Positions 1-7,693 of a stretch of 13,380 nt of DNA are shown piece by piece. The notes below the pieces were generated by a model, which was not told the origin of the DNA, did not search any database, and saw nothing but the letters and a program-made list of their open reading frames with translations. A program made the position numbers and the translations under genes. Where the stretch lies: NCBI GenBank assembly GCA_002395865.1, contig DGVE01000124.1, positions 1 to 13,380 on the forward strand. The letters run 5' to 3'. The DNA comes from Lachnospiraceae bacterium UBA4292 (GTDB taxonomy: Bacteria; Bacillota; Clostridia; Lachnospirales; Lachnospiraceae). The first letter of the stretch is position 1, and every line of letters starts with the position of its first letter.

Positions 1-759
1 GCTCTCGAGATCTCCATGGCATTCGACTATGAGGAGTTCCCTTACTTCGACAGAGGTCCGAAGCTTAACTGCTTCTATACCGGTATGCTCGAGTATGACG
101 GAGACCTCCACATTCCGAGACATTATCTGGTAAATCCTCCGGAGATCAAGAACACTCTGTCTGAGCTTCTCGTATCCGCAGGCCTTTCACAGTACGCTGT
201 ATCCGAGACACAGAAATACGGCCATGTGACCTACTTCTGGAACGGCAACAGAAGCTCGAAGTTCTCTGAGACCCTTGAGACATTCAAGGAGATCCCTTCC
301 GACAAGGTATCGTTCGATGAGCGTCCATGGATGAAGTCCGCTGAGATCACCGATGATGTGATCGAGGCCATCAAGTCGGAGAAGTACGATTTCATAAGAT
401 GCAACTTCCCGAACGGCGATATGGTCGGCCACACAGGCAATTTCGATGCAACCATTATGGGCGTTGAGTCTGTAGATCTCGGCCTCGCAAGGATCATCAA
501 GGTATGTGACGAGTACAATGTAACTCTTCTCATCACCGCCGACCACGGCAACTCCGACCAGATGCTCGAGAAGAACAAGAAGGGCGAGCTTCAGGTGCGC
601 ACAGCACACTCGCTCAACCCGGTTCCTTTCATTATCTACGACAAGAAGAACTCCTTCACCATCAAGGAGGGCAACTACGGCCTTGCGAATGTGGCGCCCA
701 CAGTCGCATCCATACTCGGCTTAAAGCCCTACGAGTGCTGGGAGAAGTCGATGATCTGA
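1..759 (+). CDS. gpmI: 2,3-bisphosphoglycerate-independent phosphoglycerate mutase, C-terminal part (5' truncated by window)
   Basis: This cytoplasmic glycolytic enzyme interconverts 3- and 2-phosphoglycerate using two metal ions (usually Mn2+). The reading frame is open from base 1, so the gene starts upstream; 252 residues are visible, and family members run to about 510-550. The alkaline-phosphatase-superfamily metal site is clear: TADHGNSDQM near positions 535-564 gives the Asp-His pair, and RTAHSLNPVPFI near 598-633 holds the further metal-binding His. NFPNGDMVGHTG near 403-438 is the conserved N-F-x-N-x-D-x-V-G-H-T-G motif. The inserted FWNGNRSSKF segment and the longer spacing suggest the longer form of the enzyme found in many anaerobes. 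Isoleucine is mostly ATC (12 of 17, with 2 ATA), typical of a highly expressed gene. It ends before a hairpin terminator, so it is probably the last gene of its transcript. Identity is secure. Confidence 0.95.
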   Translation, partial: ALEISMAFDYEEFPYFDRGPKLNCFYTGMLEYDGDLHIPRHYLVNPPEIKNTLSELLVSAGLSQYAVSETQKYGHVTYFWNGNRSSKFSETLETFKEIPSDKVSFDERPWMKSAEITDDVIEAIKSEKYDFIRCNFPNGDMVGHTGNFDATIMGVESVDLGLARIIKVCDEYNVTLLITADHGNSDQMLEKNKKGELQVRTAHSLNPVPFIIYDKKNSFTIKEGNYGLANVAPTVASILGLKPYECWEKSMI

Positions 760-795
760 TCTATAAGGTCCGGTTAAGAATTAGATAAGAAACGC

Positions 796-832
796 AGAAG
801 AGACAGGTTAAGACTTGTCTCTTCTTTTGTTG
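796..832 (+). terminator. Rho-independent terminator after gpmI
   Basis: AGAAGAGACA (796-805) pairs perfectly with TGTCTCTTCT (816-825) around a 10-base loop and is followed by TTTGTTGT. The stem is A/T-richer than a strong terminator, but the position 36 bases after the gpmI stop and the T-rich tail support it. Confidence 0.75.
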
Positions 833-873
833 TATACTGGCATCGTCGAAAGAGAAAAACGACAGGAACTGTC
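810..873 (+). promoter_or_regulatory. Probable promoter and dyad ahead of the ABC transporter operon
   Basis: TATACT at 833-838 is a good -10 box placed directly after the terminator tail. The hexamer 17 bases upstream (AAGACT, 810-815) is a poor -35, which would fit activator-dependent expression. Downstream, GACAGGAACTGTC (861-873) is a perfect 5-bp inverted repeat with a 3-base centre, in the expected 5' leader or operator position. The same half-sites occur in the terminator stem (GACAGG at 802-807, TGTCTC at 816-821). The ribosome binding site AAGGAG (886-891) lies 6 bases before ATG 898. The -10 box and dyad are seen directly; the regulatory role is inferred. Confidence 0.45.
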
Positions 874-897
874 TCACATGGTGATAAGGAGTGCGAA

Positions 898-1707
898 ATG
901 AGTAAAAAAGTTATACTGGAAGCAAAGGATCTGTCAAAGACATTTTCAAATGAGTCGGTGCAGCAGCACGTGCTGAAAAACCTGGATCTGAAGATATATC
1001 AGGGTGATTTCACGGTGGTCATGGGCAACTCGGGGTCGGGCAAGAGCACGCTCCTGTACGCGCTGTCGGGTATGGACAGGCCGTCGATCGGAAGCATAAG
1101 ATATTATGTGGACACAGAGGAGGGCACGGATATATCGGGCTATTCGAACGATAAGCTGGCGCGCTTCAGAAGGGATCACGTGGGCTTCGTGTTCCAGCAG
1201 AACTATCTGAACGACTCCATGAGCGCCATGGACAATGTGATGATATGCGGTCTCTTAAAGCACAGTGACAGAAAGGCTCTGGCCGAAAGAACAAAGGAGC
1301 TCCTTCATAAGGTGGAGATAAGCGAGCAGGACGGCAGGAAGTTCCCGGGACAGCTCTCGGGAGGACAGCAGCAGAGAGTGGCGGTCATAAGGGGAGTCAT
1401 AAATGAACCGAAGATACTATTCGCGGATGAGCCGACCGGAGCCCTGAACTCACAGAACACGAAGAACGTGCTCGGAATACTTACCGATCTGAACAGCGAA
1501 GGGCAGAGCATAGTGATGGTCACACACACAGTGATGGCGGCGGAACGCGGTAACAGAGTCATCTATCTCTCGGACGGAGTGATATCCGATGAGTGCGATC
1601 TGGGACCATATCTGGGCGACTACAAGGATGAAAAGAACCCGAGGCGTGATGAGGCGCTTGCAAGGCACAGAAAACTCAAGGATTTCCTCGCGGGCATGGG
1701 CTGGTAA
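898..1707 (+). CDS. ABC transporter ATP-binding protein (LolD/MacB/SalX type) paired with FtsX-type permease
   Basis: This 269-residue cytoplasmic ATPase drives the permease encoded 11 bases downstream. Motifs are complete: Walker A GNSGSGKST (43-51), Q-loop glutamine at about 100-101, signature LSGGQ (153-157), Walker B ILFADE (173-178) followed by PTGALN, and H-loop His210. The ADEPTGALN signature and the partner permease place it in the MacB/LolD/SalX group, which energises lipoprotein or antimicrobial-peptide handling by mechanotransmission rather than classical transport. The tail after residue 225, ending KDFLAGMGW, resembles that of ATPases linked to two-component systems in Firmicutes, from memory. 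The start is set by AAGGAG 6 bases upstream. Isoleucine is ATA in 12 of 14 codons, the reverse of gpmI. Substrate is unknown; peptide antibiotic sensing or resistance is an inference from the TCS neighbours. Confidence 0.9.
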   Translation: MSKKVILEAKDLSKTFSNESVQQHVLKNLDLKIYQGDFTVVMGNSGSGKSTLLYALSGMDRPSIGSIRYYVDTEEGTDISGYSNDKLARFRRDHVGFVFQQNYLNDSMSAMDNVMICGLLKHSDRKALAERTKELLHKVEISEQDGRKFPGQLSGGQQQRVAVIRGVINEPKILFADEPTGALNSQNTKNVLGILTDLNSEGQSIVMVTHTVMAAERGNRVIYLSDGVISDECDLGPYLGDYKDEKNPRRDEALARHRKLKDFLAGMGW

Positions 1708-1718
1708 AAGGAGAGGCA

Positions 1719-4118
1719 ATGTACAGATTATTCGTTATAGCAAAGAACAATATAAAAAAGCAGCGCGGTGATATGATCACATTCGGACTGCTGACAGCGA
1801 TAACCGCTTTTCTTATCTTTATCGTAGCTACTTCCTTTGTCGGTATCAATAATGTCTACCGTGACCGCTTTGAGGAGGTGAACGGGGCGCATATCCTTTT
1901 TTCGGTGCCGGAGAACGATAAGGCGGCCGATATTATGGAGGCGGCGCTTAAAAAGAACGCAATAGACGATTACGAGCGATCTGTCATACTCCAGATGTCG
2001 GTAGATTACAGGAATAAAAAGAACAGTGAGTACATGAGTTACTCTTTCATAGCCGAGAGCTTCTCCGATCAGCCCTCGGTAATGAAGGTGGTAGACGAAG
2101 GCAGGAAGTACGGCAGGGATGATGTACTGATACCGCTTTTTATGAAGAGTGAATTCTCTGTTGGAGACACACTTCAGATAAAAGCCGGAGACCGTGTGTA
2201 CGATCTGAATGTGGCCGGTTATGCACAGAACCCGTTCTTCTGCTCGTCGGTATCCGTCAACATCGATTATATCTATCTGTCACAGGATATGATGGATATC
2301 ATGATAAGTGAGAACGCTCCGGGAGAGGAGCTTATAGTCGGCAATTATCTGTATAAGTGCAGAACGTCCATGGAAGGTACCGAGGACATGGATAAGATGG
2401 GCAAGCTCGAAGAGAGCATCGTGAATGACTATAACAGTATCGCCCAGGAAAACAGCTCATCAGGAGCGGGAATGGACCTTGAGATAGGACTTACTATAAA
2501 CTGGGCGCTTATTCTGTGGGGCAATAAGATGCTTCCTCAGATCGTAATGTCCATAATACTGGTATTTGCGGTGATCATAATGGTCATAGCGTTGATAGTC
2601 GTGTCATTCTCCGTGGGCAATTTTATCCGCAGGAACCTGAAGAATACCGGTATACTTGAGGCGAGCGGCTATACGGTGAGCGAGCTCAAGAACGCGCTGA
2701 CCTTACAGATAATGTTTATCGGTCTTCTGGGAACCGTCGCAGGTGTTGGACTCGGCCTTATCACGACGCCTGTGATCAATACGGCGCTGAATGCTCTTCT
2801 GGGCATCAGCTGGAGCGCCGGTGTGGATATTATTATGGCAGGCCTTGTGGCGCTTGGAATGCTGCTTGTGCAGTTAGTGACCGTAAGGATATTGTCACGC
2901 AAATTCAACCGCATAAGTGTGCTTGACGCGTTAAGGGGCGGTATAAACGATCACAACTACCGCAGGAACCTGTTTCCTTTTGAAACGACACATCTTCCCG
3001 TTTCTCTGGTACTTTCGCTGAAGGAAGCTTTCGGAGATATCCGCAGAAATATCATACTTCTGCTCATCACGGCGGTGCTTACGATGAGTACTCTGCTTGG
3101 CTTCGGGCTTGCGGATAATTTCGCGGGCGATCCCGAGGGAACCATTGCCATCATGGGAATGGAATTCGGAGACGCAATGGTCACAGGTAAAAGCGGCTGT
3201 GAGGAGGACCTGCGGCATCTGGAAGGAGTTAAGAATGTCCTCTGCGAGCTGAACTTTGACACGATACTGGAGTATAACGGCGAGTCCGGCAAATTCTCTA
3301 CCATCGTAAATGATGACGGCGCCTATGCCGCAAACAAGGTCATGATAGAGGGACGTTTCCCTGAGAGGAAAAATGAGATCATGCTTACGGCAATAATTGC
3401 GGATAAGTATGAAATAAAGGTCGGTGACGTGGTCACGGTCTCATACGGCAACAATAAAAAAGAGTTTATTGTCTGCGGAATAAATCAGAGGCTGCAGAAC
3501 GCGGGTCAGACGCTCACGCTACTTTTCGAGGGTGCCGAGAGGCTCGGTGTAAGCTCCGACACCATAAACTATTATGTTACACTTAATGAGGGTGTGACAT
3601 ACGATGGATTCGTGGATACACTGAAGGACTATGAGAAGGAGAGCGGCCTGAGCTTTGTGTGCACCAATAGCAATGATTTCATAGGCGGTACCATCAACGG
3701 CGTGACATCGGCGATGAGCATGGTCAGCGTGATATTTTCGGTGCTTACAGTATTGGTGGTGGTATTTGTAGAATCTCTTCTGATAAGAGCGAAGATAAGC
3801 CGAGAGTGGAGGGATATGGGTGTCAGCAAGGCGCTCGGAATGAGCTCCGGCGAGCTGATGATACAGATAGCTTTCTCCAATCTGCCCGTGGTATTCATGG
3901 GTACGGTCCTTGGCGCGCTCATCTCGGGTGAGGCGGGCAAAAACGTCATCAGAATGGCTTTCTACTACATGGGTATCAAGAAGATAGAGTTCAATATATC
4001 TTTCGTCTGGATCGTAGTGGTATCCACAGGCATATGCGCCGTGGCATTTCTTACATCTGCTCTTGCGGGCAGGCGCACAAAAAGGATAATCCCTGTGGAA
4101 ATGATAACAGAGGAATAA
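1719..4118 (+). CDS. FtsX-family ABC transporter permease, duplicated 8-TM form
   Basis: This 799-residue membrane subunit is the partner of the preceding ATPase. Hydrophobic segments at about 20-43, 272-302, 328-358, 366-392, 443-464, 665-689, 713-738 and 758-783 give a 1+3+1+3 topology, that is, two FtsX modules each with a large extracytoplasmic domain (about residues 44-271 and 465-664). The cytoplasmic linker between helices 2 and 3 of each module carries the usual coupling sequence (NLKNTGILEASGYTVSELK; WRDMGVSKALGMSSGELM). The layout differs from BceB, which has ten helices and one large loop, so this is closer to the SalY/MacB-like permeases. AAAGGAG precedes ATG 1719, and the ATPase stop lies 11 bases upstream, so the two are co-transcribed. 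Probable role is sensing or extrusion of an envelope-active compound; the substrate cannot be read from sequence. Confidence 0.88.
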   Translation: MYRLFVIAKNNIKKQRGDMITFGLLTAITAFLIFIVATSFVGINNVYRDRFEEVNGAHILFSVPENDKAADIMEAALKKNAIDDYERSVILQMSVDYRNKKNSEYMSYSFIAESFSDQPSVMKVVDEGRKYGRDDVLIPLFMKSEFSVGDTLQIKAGDRVYDLNVAGYAQNPFFCSSVSVNIDYIYLSQDMMDIMISENAPGEELIVGNYLYKCRTSMEGTEDMDKMGKLEESIVNDYNSIAQENSSSGAGMDLEIGLTINWALILWGNKMLPQIVMSIILVFAVIIMVIALIVVSFSVGNFIRRNLKNTGILEASGYTVSELKNALTLQIMFIGLLGTVAGVGLGLITTPVINTALNALLGISWSAGVDIIMAGLVALGMLLVQLVTVRILSRKFNRISVLDALRGGINDHNYRRNLFPFETTHLPVSLVLSLKEAFGDIRRNIILLLITAVLTMSTLLGFGLADNFAGDPEGTIAIMGMEFGDAMVTGKSGCEEDLRHLEGVKNVLCELNFDTILEYNGESGKFSTIVNDDGAYAANKVMIEGRFPERKNEIMLTAIIADKYEIKVGDVVTVSYGNNKKEFIVCGINQRLQNAGQTLTLLFEGAERLGVSSDTINYYVTLNEGVTYDGFVDTLKDYEKESGLSFVCTNSNDFIGGTINGVTSAMSMVSVIFSVLTVLVVVFVESLLIRAKISREWRDMGVSKALGMSSGELMIQIAFSNLPVVFMGTVLGALISGEAGKNVIRMAFYYMGIKKIEFNISFVWIVVVSTGICAVAFLTSALAGRRTKRIIPVEMITEE

Positions 4119-4141
4119 TGCAGAGATTTATCGGGGGATTA

Positions 4142-4170
4142 TTGAAGAAATATGCTTTGTATGCTATACT
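4142..4170 (+). promoter_or_regulatory. Sigma-A-type promoter for the two-component system genes
   Basis: TTGAAG (4142-4147), a 17-base spacer and TATACT (4165-4170) match the vegetative consensus well. TGC directly before the -10 box makes it an extended -10. Transcription would begin near 4177, giving a leader of about 47 bases before the response regulator start. The same TATACT box is used in front of the ABC operon. This suggests the regulator and kinase can be made independently of the transporter. Confidence 0.7.
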
Positions 4171-4200
4171 GCCTCGCAGAGAGTTTCTGCGGGGCAGTAT
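4166..4200 (+). repeat. 15-bp inverted repeat overlapping the TCS promoter
   Basis: ATACTGCCTCGCAGA (4166-4180) and TCTGCGGGGCAGTAT (4186-4200) are complementary over 15 positions with one G-U pair and a 5-base centre. The left arm starts within the -10 box and covers the start site, so at DNA level it could be an operator. In RNA reading through from the permease gene it would form a strong hairpin. No T-tract follows, so it is not an ordinary terminator; it may be a processing or stability element. Confidence 0.6.
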
Positions 4201-4223
4201 TGCCAGGGATCGGGGAGAATATC

Positions 4224-4931
4224 ATGCATTATGATTGCCTTATAGTTGATGATGAGATCGCCTTATCGAAAATGACGGCGGAGTATTTTGAAATGTTTGA
4301 TGTCAGGACGCAGCATGTGGACAGTGCTGCGTCTTGCTATGACTTTTTGAAGGAGAATACGGCGGATGTCATCCTGCTCGACATCAATCTGGGCGACGGG
4401 CTGGGATTTGAGGTCTGCAAGGTGATACGAGAGAAATACCAGATACCGATACTGTTCATCAGCGCGAGACAGAGCGATGACGACGTGCTGATAGCACTCA
4501 GTGTCGGCGGTGATGACTATGTGAAGAAGCCGTACAGCCTTTCGGTACTTCTGGCTAAGGTAAAGGTCAACTTAAAGAGGGTGAGCCAGCTCAGAGCTCT
4601 CGAGGCGGGACAAACCACGCAGGAGCACAGTGAAGCAGGGGCAGCCAAGCTCGATATAGTTCTGGACGATGCGACTATGTCGGCCATACAAAAAGGCAAC
4701 AGGATAAGCTTAAAAGCCAAGGAATACGCGCTCCTTAAGTGCCTCTACGAACACAGGAATACGATCGTCAGCAAGAACAGGCTTTTTGACGAGGTCTGGG
4801 GTGACGCTTTCTATTCGGATGGTACACTGAATGTTCACATAAGAAAGCTCCGCGAGAAGCTCGAGGAGGATCCGAATGAGCCGAAATACATAAAGACTGT
4901 GTGGGGCACGGGTTATATCCTGGAACTGTAA
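4224..4931 (+). CDS. OmpR/PhoB-family response regulator
   Basis: This 235-residue cytoplasmic transcription factor is the phosphorylation partner of the kinase encoded 1 base downstream. The receiver domain (about 1-120) has the acidic pair Asp9-Asp10, phospho-acceptor Asp53 in LLDINL, Ser80 at the switch position and Lys102 in YVKKP. The C-terminal winged helix (about 140-235) shows the family pattern LKAKEYALLKCL, then VSKNRLFDEVWG, then TLNVHIRKLREKLE and a GTGYIL end. ATG 4224 is chosen because GGGGAG (4212-4217) lies 6 bases upstream and the sequence MHYDCLIVDDE begins exactly as receivers do. An in-frame ATG at 4152 lies inside the promoter and has no ribosome binding site. It probably controls the ABC transporter operon and perhaps its own promoter. 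Confidence 0.92.
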   Translation: MHYDCLIVDDEIALSKMTAEYFEMFDVRTQHVDSAASCYDFLKENTADVILLDINLGDGLGFEVCKVIREKYQIPILFISARQSDDDVLIALSVGGDDYVKKPYSLSVLLAKVKVNLKRVSQLRALEAGQTTQEHSEAGAAKLDIVLDDATMSAIQKGNRISLKAKEYALLKCLYEHRNTIVSKNRLFDEVWGDAFYSDGTLNVHIRKLREKLEEDPNEPKYIKTVWGTGYILEL

Positions 4932-4932
4932 A

Positions 4933-6102
4933 ATGAAGAGATCTGGAAAATTAGCGGTACTGTATATCATTATAATGATCGTGTGCCTCGTCTTCGCGCT
5001 CCGGTATATTTCGGGGCTGAGAGTCGTACCCCGGGGCAGTGATGCCTACGAAGAGGCGGAACTGGAGACATATAAGAAGGTCCATGAAAGCATGGAGGAG
5101 GGGATAGAAAACTACAGGCGCAGTCTGAATATTTGCGTGGTGGTCACATGGTCGGTAGCCCTCGTCGGAGGACTGGCGGTCATAGCCGTGATATACAGAA
5201 GAGAAGTGCGCCCGGTGGAGCAGATGCAGGACTTCGCGAAGGAGATCGCAAAGGGAAACCTGGATGTGCCCCTGCCCATACACAAGGGAGCACACTACGG
5301 TGGCTTCACAGAGAGCTTCGACCTTATGAGGGAGGAACTGAAAGCCTCAAGACAGAGGGAGCTCGAGGCGGATCAAGCCAAAAGAGAGCTGGCCGCGGAA
5401 CTGAGCCACGACTTAAAGACTCCGGTCGCGACGATGAGAGCCACATGCGATGTTCTTGAGCTCTCTTTGAAGAGAAAACTCGCCCAGTCGGGAGGGTCTG
5501 AGACCGGACAGGTCGGTTTTTCTGCTGCTGAGATAGAAGGCCTTAGCGAGAAGATATCCATACTAAGCGATCGGATAAATACCGTGAGCGGGCTGGTGGA
5601 TGACGTTTTCCACGCGAATCTGGACGACATGAAGGAGGTACAGGTATCTCCCGAGGAGACGGAAAGCAGGTGGATCGAGGAGTGCTTCCTTAAGCTGAAG
5701 GATTACGGGAGGATCATTCTGGATGACCACATTCCGGAGTGTCTGGTGTATCTGGACAAACTGCGCATGGAGCAGGTCATCGACAATGTGGTGGGCAATT
5801 CATACAAGTACGCAGGTACGGATATCCACGTCTCATTTTCGGAGGCAGAGGCGGCGAAAGCCGCGGGCGGCAGACCTTCGAGATTTATCAGGATAACGGT
5901 GAGGGATTCCGGCCCGGGTGTGCCCGAGGATGAGCTGCCTCTGGTCATAGAGAAGTATTACCGCGGAAAGAAGGAGAGGGGCAAGCCCGGCTACGGCCTC
6001 GGAATGTACCTCGTAGACCGCTACATGGAGCTTCAGGGAGGCGGTCTGCAGTATCACAATGACGGAGGCTTCGTGGTGGAGCTATTCGTCGCAAGAGTTT
6101 AA
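4933..6102 (+). CDS. Membrane sensor histidine kinase (HAMP-HisKA-HATPase)
   Basis: This 389-residue kinase should phosphorylate the preceding regulator. Two membrane helices (about 7-26 and 67-88) flank an extracytoplasmic loop of roughly 40 residues, larger than in intramembrane-sensing BceS-type kinases but too small for a known sensor domain. A HAMP-like segment follows (about 89-140). The HisKA box AELSHDLKTP places the phospho-acceptor at His159. The ATP-binding domain has an N-box DNVVGNSYKYAG (284-295), G1 DSGPGV (325-330) and G2 GYGLGMYL (353-360). The HisKA helices are separated by a Ser/Gly-rich stretch (about 184-198), slightly longer than usual. The start follows the regulator stop by one base with no good ribosome binding site, so translation is probably coupled. 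With the transporter upstream, sensing of an antimicrobial or envelope stress is likely but unproven. Confidence 0.92.
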   Translation: MKRSGKLAVLYIIIMIVCLVFALRYISGLRVVPRGSDAYEEAELETYKKVHESMEEGIENYRRSLNICVVVTWSVALVGGLAVIAVIYRREVRPVEQMQDFAKEIAKGNLDVPLPIHKGAHYGGFTESFDLMREELKASRQRELEADQAKRELAAELSHDLKTPVATMRATCDVLELSLKRKLAQSGGSETGQVGFSAAEIEGLSEKISILSDRINTVSGLVDDVFHANLDDMKEVQVSPEETESRWIEECFLKLKDYGRIILDDHIPECLVYLDKLRMEQVIDNVVGNSYKYAGTDIHVSFSEAEAAKAAGGRPSRFIRITVRDSGPGVPEDELPLVIEKYYRGKKERGKPGYGLGMYLVDRYMELQGGGLQYHNDGGFVVELFVARV

Positions 6103-6129
6103 TAATATATAAAAATCCGGAGTAATTAT

Positions 6130-7692
6130 ATGAGTATATTGAGTGTTGAGCATCTGACCCATGGCTTCGGGGACAGGGCAATATTTGACGATGTATCCTT
6201 CAGGCTTCTGGCAGGGGAGCACATAGGACTGGTCGGCGCCAACGGAGAGGGAAAATCGACCTTCATGAACATAATCACCGGAAGGCTGCTGCCGGACGAG
6301 GGAAACATAGAGTGGGCCAAAAACGTGAAGGTGGGCTATCTGGATCAGCATGCAGTGCTTCGCGAGGGCATGACGATAAGGGATGTGCTCGCGGACGCGT
6401 TTTCGGGGCTGTACGCCCTTGAAGCGCGGATGAATGAGCTCTATCTGAAGATGGGTGAGGCTTCTCCTGAGGAGATGGACGAGCTGATGGAGGAGACCGG
6501 AACCATACAGGACCTTCTGACGAACCACGATTTTTATATGATAGACGCGAAGATCGAGGAGGTTGCGAGGGCACTGGGGCTTATTGATTTAGGCCTTGAA
6601 AGGGATGTTACGGAGCTTTCGGGCGGACAGAGGACGAAGATACTGCTGGGCAAGCTGCTTCTCGAAAAGCCCGACATACTGCTTCTTGACGAGCCGACTA
6701 ACTATCTTGACGAGGAGCACATATCGTGGCTTAAGACCTATCTTCAGAACTATGAAAACGCGTTCATACTGATCTCGCATGATATACCATTCCTGAATAG
6801 TGTGGTCAATATAATCTATCACATGGACGGAAGCAACCACAGTCTGGACAGATACGTGGGCGACTATGATAAGTTCCTCGAGGTCTACGAGATGAAGAAA
6901 TCGCAGCGTGAGGCTGCGTACAACAGACAGCAGCAGGAGATCGCGCAGCTGAAGGATTTCGTGGCAAGAAACAAAGCGCGTGTGGCCACGAGAAACATGG
7001 CCATGTCGCGCCAGAAGAAGCTCGATTCCATGGATATCATAGAGAAGGTCCAGGAAAAGCCGAAGCCTGAGTTCAATTTCAAGGTCGCCCGTACCCCGGG
7101 ACGTATTCTTTTTGAGACGAAGGAGCTGATAATTGGCTACGACGAGCCCCTGTCGTCACCTCTTAATATAACCATGGAGAGAGGAGAGAAGATAGTTCTC
7201 ACCGGTGCGAACGGCATAGGAAAGACCACACTTTTAAAAAGTATTCTTGGTCTCATTCCTGCGTTAGGCGGCAGCGTGGAGGAGGGTGAGAATCTGGAGA
7301 TAGGGTATTTTGAGCAGGAGATGCCCGCGGATATCGATACGACCTGCCTTCAGGAGATATGGAACGAATTTCCCGCGTTCACTCAGTATGAGGTAAGGTC
7401 TGCGCTGGCCAAGTGCGGACTGACTACGAAGCACATAGAGAGCAAGTGCAGGGTGCTGTCGGGCGGAGAGCAGGCGAAGGTGAGACTGTGTAAGCTCATT
7501 AACCGCGAGTCCAATCTTCTGGTGCTGGATGAGCCGACGAATCATCTGGATGTGGACGCTAAGAGTGAGCTGCTTCGTGCTCTGAAGGACTACAGGGGTA
7601 GCATACTGATGGTGTGCCATGAGCCTGAGTTCTATTCGGAGCTTGCAACGAGGGTCATCGACTGCACTAAATGGACGACGAAGGTGGTATAA
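6130..7692 (+). CDS. ABC-F family ATPase (ribosome-associated, two ABC domains, no membrane segment)
   Basis: This 520-residue soluble protein has two ABC domains and no transmembrane segment. Domain 1: Walker A GANGEGKST (36-44), LSGGQ (163-167), Walker B ILLLDE (183-188). Domain 2: GANGIGKTT (359-367), LSGGE (443-447), LLVLDE (463-468), His497 in the H-loop (VCHEPEF where SHDREF is common). The charged, partly helical linker (about 240-325) is the P-site-tRNA-interaction region of ABC-F proteins, which bind the ribosomal E site. Members act as translation factors or protect ribosomes from antibiotics. Size and the DEPTNYLD / DEPTNHLD signatures are typical of YbiT/YkpA-like or unassigned Clostridial members, and resistance cannot be claimed from sequence alone. 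CGGAG (6118-6122) lies 7 bases before the ATG. No terminator separates it from the kinase gene 27 bases upstream, so it may be co-transcribed with the TCS. Confidence 0.9.
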   Translation: MSILSVEHLTHGFGDRAIFDDVSFRLLAGEHIGLVGANGEGKSTFMNIITGRLLPDEGNIEWAKNVKVGYLDQHAVLREGMTIRDVLADAFSGLYALEARMNELYLKMGEASPEEMDELMEETGTIQDLLTNHDFYMIDAKIEEVARALGLIDLGLERDVTELSGGQRTKILLGKLLLEKPDILLLDEPTNYLDEEHISWLKTYLQNYENAFILISHDIPFLNSVVNIIYHMDGSNHSLDRYVGDYDKFLEVYEMKKSQREAAYNRQQQEIAQLKDFVARNKARVATRNMAMSRQKKLDSMDIIEKVQEKPKPEFNFKVARTPGRILFETKELIIGYDEPLSSPLNITMERGEKIVLTGANGIGKTTLLKSILGLIPALGGSVEEGENLEIGYFEQEMPADIDTTCLQEIWNEFPAFTQYEVRSALAKCGLTTKHIESKCRVLSGGEQAKVRLCKLINRESNLLVLDEPTNHLDVDAKSELLRALKDYRGSILMVCHEPEFYSELATRVIDCTKWTTKVV

Positions 7693-7693
7693 T

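Noticed and set aside
4152..4223. Upstream in-frame ATG for the response regulator
   Set aside because: It lies between the -35 and -10 boxes, lacks a ribosome binding site, and adds 24 residues not found in receiver domains.
6085..6113. Possible promoter TTCGTC-17-TATAAA before the ABC-F gene
   Set aside because: The -35 match is weak and lies in the kinase coding region; the AT-rich gap alone explains the -10-like hexamer, so it is not listed as a feature.
7619..7693. Upstream in-frame ATG for the SNF2-like gene
   Set aside because: It lies within the ABC-F gene without a ribosome binding site; ATG 7694 has AAGGTGG 6 bases upstream.
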